Positions 52,741 through 57,011 of a DNA stretch of 57,011 nucleotides are shown here, piece after piece. Every line of letters begins with the position of its first letter. The stretch's first letter is position 1. A model generated the notes under the pieces. That model did no database searches. It was not told where the DNA came from and saw only the letters and a program-made list of their open reading frames with translations. The stretch is from Blattamonas nauphoetae (Eukaryota > Preaxostyla > Oxymonadida), in contig JARBJD010000411.1 in assembly GCA_033064195.1 (NCBI GenBank), positions 1-57,011 on the forward strand. Direction: 5' to 3'. Position numbers and translations under genes: made by a program.

Positions 52741-55700
52741 GGCTAGGACTCCAAAAGTACCCACACATATCATGCGTGATTCAGCATCAAAGTGGTCTGA
52801 GCTGCCATGGGAACAAACAAGATCCTCAGCAATGGAGGAAACATGCGAAACATTGATGATTGTTCAGCAAATAGAGAGTCTTTTATGTGGAGTGGACAGG
52901 TCATCTTCGACGAATCGGAGATGTTCAAAGCTCACGTTCCGGTCACGCTAGAACCTTCCAAATAACCAATTCCACTTCGTCGGCATGGTGTTTCACCGAT
53001 GCGAACACTCTTCCGGAAAAATAACACCCAGATCAACCAAGTTACAAACAGATTCATTTCGCGCCCTTGAGCCGCACCTCGTGAGGAAAAATTCCCTCAA
53101 TCCGACAAAGGCAGCAATATCTGGCATCAATTGTTGGCAGGGAGCTTAAAGCAAAAGGGATCCTCGTTTTAGAGAATCCCGGACTCGACTGGACATCAAG
53201 CGCTTCTAGGACACAGATCGGTCGCCTTTCGTCACGAAGAGTCTCTTACGACCAACCAGACTCAATGAGCAGTCCTCATTCGGTACAACTAAAGAACATC
53301 ATTACCCTCCCAGCATTTTTGACCCCGCAGATGCATCATCGTCAAAGGAGGAAGAGCACGAAGTAGCGTTGCTCCACGAAAACATTCACTGGGCGAATAG
53401 ACGAATTGATACCCTCCCTGATTTTCAGCGCTGGCTTGTTCTCGAGGACCTAAATCGCGGTCAGAATGGCTGACTCTGACAAGATCTGGAGATTTTTCCA
53501 TCGTTGAAGCCGATACCAGACTCAGACTTCACATCAACGACTGACCAACCGCTCGTCCTATTTCACAATCTGACTGCCTCACTTGAGGAGCCGACCTCAG
53601 ACAACCAAATTGCATTCGCTCCAACGGGGAGACTCCTGTACCAATCCCAATCAAATCTGGCTGAGTTAAACAAAACAGTTCCAATGGCGTCCCTCTGAGC
53701 CAGTCAAGGTCGGACAGATCTGGAAGCAGGTCGCCACGCAACTCAAGTTCCAGTTGCCGCGATTCAGACTATCGATGGAGGACAAAGATGTAGCGAGCGA
53801 AGTTGTCACCCATCTTTGACCTCTCCATCTCGAAGCTCGATCAGTGTTCCCCGTCATCGATGATGGCAGCATGGAGACGGCAGTGGCAGCTGTTCTCCAC
53901 AGTGCAGTGAGAATTCTCCAGTCGTGCTTCAATGAAGTGTTATGGCAGCGTCTGAACATGGAGGGAAAAGCAATTCATCCATCTTCATCACGAAAGATCT
54001 CCCAATCTGACAGGAACGAAGTAACCAAATAAATACATTGCGTAACCATCAACAACAAATCAGTCGTCGTTTCGATTCAGAAAGATGACAAGGTGTTTGC
54101 CAAGGACTTTCTGATTTCGACAGAGTCATTCAACTGAACTCTTATTCAATAAGAGGTACTTCTGAGGGTTCATGTGAAGGACGTCTGCTCATCTGCGTTC
54201 AACGGTTCACAGCAGTGAGACTCCTTTCTGACCCAAAGGGGCTTCTCTGCTCCAAAGAGAACTCCAACTCGCCGCACCGGTAATTACTCGGATCTAAAAG
54301 AACTCTCGTTCCGTCACAAACCATTTCTGTTCAAGCCCGACGAACTATCAATCGCCCTCACCCTCTCGCCCATATCATCTCACCGCTCTCATCTGTGGAA
54401 CCTTGTACATGTCAGGACAAATATCTCCGTGGCATTATCATGGTCGTTTGAGAGAGTAGTGAACGATATCCTTGTCAAAGACTGCGGTTAGTCGCAGTGA
54501 CAATAGGCGAACTGTCATCATATTGTTTGGCACTGAACACATCGGGGGTATCAAGCAGACTCATGAAGCATTCGACTTGATCATGTATGGACAGTAATTA
54601 TCCGAGACATGATCGTTCGCTCACCGTCTTGCTCAGCTTCATTCGAGGGAAGAAATGGTGTCTAGTATTATGACTGAGTCCACTTTGACGATCGCAGTGG
54701 ACAGACCAAGCTTGTCCAATCACCACGACGCATCATTCAACAACAAAGTCTATTCGACTAAACTTGGGGAAGACGTACTCGTCCACAAAGATCATTACGC
54801 CTTCGAAGAACACACGCGTGATCTCGGTTCGAATAACTGGACGGTCAGATGATAGAAGAAGAATTTCTCGTCCACCACGACGAACTAGCAGCGAATTCGC
54901 CCGTCACCTTTGCGAAGGCACAGTGTCTCACCTGTTGTCAATAAATGCTGACTCTACCAATTCGATGGAAACGGGTGAACTGTGAAAATCACAATGGTTG
55001 GCGACTTGTCACTATTCGAAGCCGTTCCACTGCAGCTGAAATTCGGGAAGAAGGACTCGACCACAAGTACTCCCCATACAATCAACGGACAGGGAAAGAA
55101 CCTCCATTGAAGGGGAGATGTATTCATCACCTCTAAGGTTATCGGAAGAAGACAAACAGCGATCTGTTTCGTTCAAATGACGAACACAAACTTCACCAAT
55201 CTCACAGTCAACGGACGACGATCTTGGGCATCCAAACGAGCGGCCGCGTCAGTTTTTTTCCTGAATTCACTCACTGAAGTCGCGACAGATTGGGAACAAG
55301 GAAACGACATCACTCTGAAGGGACAGTCCTGAAAACAACGGATCCAACCATCGACTTAGCAACCGAACCTGGAAACAACGAGAAAGGGCTTGCATGGTCA
55401 CATCTATCGGATTACCTGCAATATATCGCACCTCATGCAATGAGTACTGAACGACTCTCTCGCTCCAACAGCTGCTGACTCGAGACTCGAGTCCGAATGG
55501 GACCAAGCCTCCAAACGCTTTCACCCACACTCATCGAGTACACACGAGAAATATGTTGGATAAACATCAACCTGCGATGAATCGTCTCTTCTCGATGCTT
55601 CACGGCGACAGTACACCGACCAGAATGAGTCTGATCAGAAGGCTACAGATGTCAGAACTGCGATACCGCCATACATTTCTCGTCAACCACGTAATCAAGA

Positions 55701-55845
55701 CTACTCTGCGGCCTGTGGCAGCCCTTTCGAAGGAGTCACGGTCTCTCTGACGAGCATGGTCCAAAGAGTGAAACCAAGATAATGGATGCTTTTCTTTTCG
55801 CTCATCTATCACTTATTTTCTTTCTGTTCCTTTCAAGTCTCAATA
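52741..55845 (+). mobile_element. Retroelement fossil with reverse-transcriptase-like segment
   Basis: Heavily broken, with more than ten breaks. A segment near 52930-53030 has the flavour of the region before a reverse transcriptase palm ('HVPVTLEPSK', 'PIPLRRHGVSP'). Other coding-like blocks follow. The 3' end (about 55615-55845) resembles 2100-2330, including the pyrimidine-rich tail ending 'tttcaag', so both belong to one repeat family. I cannot tell LTR, DIRS or another class, and no terminal repeats are visible. Probably old. Confidence 0.35.
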
Positions 55846-55889
55846 TCAGAGGGACCGAGGTTTGAACAGCACCTACTGGAAGGGCGGTG

Positions 55890-56229
55890 CTTGTAACAAA
55901 CCGAGGTTCCTCTTGATGACCTGCTACCACAAGCCGCGAGGGCAGGGGCCAGTTTACCAGTTCCCTTTGGAACTCTCTTTACAAAGACTTGCAACAGTTT
56001 TTGCTCTCCGTTGGGGATTTTCTGTTGCAAGCATATAATAGTTTTGTTTCCTCTTTCGTCGCATCGCGACTGACCCTTTCTTCATGGGTTCGCCCTGATG
56101 ATTGGAAAATGTAAGGTGACCAGAATCTTCTAAGTTTTGAAGTGTTCTTGTTCTCATTGGTCCTATTTGGACCGAATCCCTTACTTCGGACCACTTCTCA
56201 ATATCAGAGGAACCTCGGTTTGTTACAAG
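55890..56229. repeat. MITE-like element, 340 bp with 24-bp inverted ends
   Basis: The left end 'cttgtaacaaaccgaggttc' + 'ctct' (55890-55913) is the perfect reverse complement of the right end (56206-56229). A third, imperfect copy of the right-end motif ('ctcaatatcagagggaccga', about 55838) precedes the element. No coding potential lies inside. Size and perfect short inverted ends suggest a non-autonomous DNA transposon inserted upstream of, or within, the next gene. Confidence 0.55.
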
Positions 56230-57011
56230 ATCTTCGTTGTGGTTCTTTGTTGTCGAAAGAAGACGAAAGGGAAGAAAGAACAGAAAGAGATGAAAACAGA
56301 GCCTGATGAAATGGAGGACGAGAAATACGAAGTTGAAGACACACTTGGAGAATCGTCAGTTGGAGCAATTCGAAACAACACTGACGAACGTGTCTCCTCA
56401 CAACATTTCGATTGATGGATCGGACCGAGTGTTTCTGAAGATGAAAGAACCTGAACTAAGCCAACCTCAAGCTGGAATTCTGTTGTTCTTCCTTCTCACG
56501 AACAACAGATCGAGAGACCTGAAAGATGTCTGGCCACCGAACAAGGCAAGTTGGGAATCGGAGAGTGGGGCTGGGAACCAATCACTTCTTTCGTCTGACG
56601 CGACTGTTGATCGAGCACGCTCGTCGAACATGGCTTCGATTCTTCCTCAGAACGATTCATTTTTTCGTGGCCTCGAAGGAATGAATGGAGTAGTGGAATG
56701 CGTGAGTGTGATGGAATGACAACAGAAATGGAGTTCGAAGAGACGGAGGATCTGGAATCACATTGGAAGGATCCTCGCTGCTGAAGGAGAAGTGAACGAA
56801 GATGTGCGCTGGGCGTCACCAGAAACGGCAGACACGCTGGCAGTTGTGGATAAAGAGAGGCTGCGAGTGTTCAGTCTTGGGATTCTGCTATGGGGGATTT
56901 GACGTTTCATTCGGGTGGAATGAACGCGCATCGGCAACTGTTTAGGGGAGCTGGATGGAATGAACGCGCATCAGCAACTGGGAACAGGCGCTGAACTTGA
57001 TCCTGACGAAA
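56230..57011 (+). pseudogene. Receptor-like pseudokinase gene fragment, runs off the window
   Basis: After a hydrophobic stretch ('IFVVVLCC') comes a basic/acidic juxtamembrane region ('RKKTKGKKEQKEMKTEPDEM'). Kinase-like pieces follow: 'NVSPHNISIDGSDRVFLKMK' near 56395 (catalytic-loop region without HRD) and 'DVRWASPETADTLAVVDKER' near 56800 with 'VFSLGILLWG' (activation-segment SPE and following helix). Several frame changes and a local duplication ('atggaatgaacgcgcatc', 56917 and 56953) interrupt it. The layout suggests a decayed member of a large kinase-like receptor family. Lack of HRD argues against catalysis. The 3' end is outside the window. Confidence 0.5.

Overview
This window looks like nuclear DNA from a protist with compact genes and very short GT-AG introns (about 32-49 bases in the best cases). 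It carries an almost complete Polinton/Maverick, several other mobile-element remains and at least six minisatellite arrays. Several host reading frames continue across in-frame TAA or TAG and end at TGA; the clearest is 45021-45998 on the minus strand. That points to a nuclear code in which UAA and UAG mean glutamine. Such a code is known in some oxymonads (Streblomastix), hexamitid diplomonads and ciliates. Together with the introns and gene types, I infer an oxymonad-like (Preaxostyla) genome, but no marker gene here proves it.

Layout. 1-2335 is a degraded repeat, and 2661-3181 is the 3' part of an unrecognised host gene. 3205-20609 is a 17.4-kb Polinton with terminal inverted repeats (TIRs) of about 1.58 kb, each holding a copy of a three-repeat, DNA-binding-like gene. 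Inside lie a protein-primed DNA polymerase B, a retroviral-type integrase, an A32-like packaging ATPase, four small or unknown genes, two large paralogous capsid-like proteins in tandem, and a small capsid-module candidate. Nearly every element gene has a T-rich motif directly before its ATG. 20940-27790 (minus) is a decayed VPS13-like lipid-transfer gene. 27794-36555 is a repeat-rich insertion-like block: a 22-bp array, an intact pogo/Tigger-type transposase, a 5.1-kb 20-bp satellite with higher-order structure, a GC-rich island and a 30-bp array. 36560-38000 (minus) may be the 5' half of the same VPS13-like gene. 38357-39700 is an LCAT-family acyltransferase. 39760-42670 holds a SPRY-domain gene and a second SPRY copy. 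45021-47719 (minus) is a helical-repeat-like host gene showing the TAA-as-Gln reading best. 47772-49856 is a five-exon DDE-type transposase. 50411-52060 is proline-rich minisatellite. 52741-55845 is a retroelement fossil, 55890-56229 a MITE-like element, and 56230-57011 part of a receptor-like pseudokinase gene.

How it fits together. The Polinton keeps replication (polymerase), integration (integrase), packaging (ATPase) and capsid modules under a shared promoter-like motif; I saw no adenain-type protease. Its long frames contain no UAA/UAG-as-sense codons and mostly end in UAA or UAG, unlike the host genes around it. Host genes also show many small frame changes, which may be real decay or uncorrected sequencing indels.
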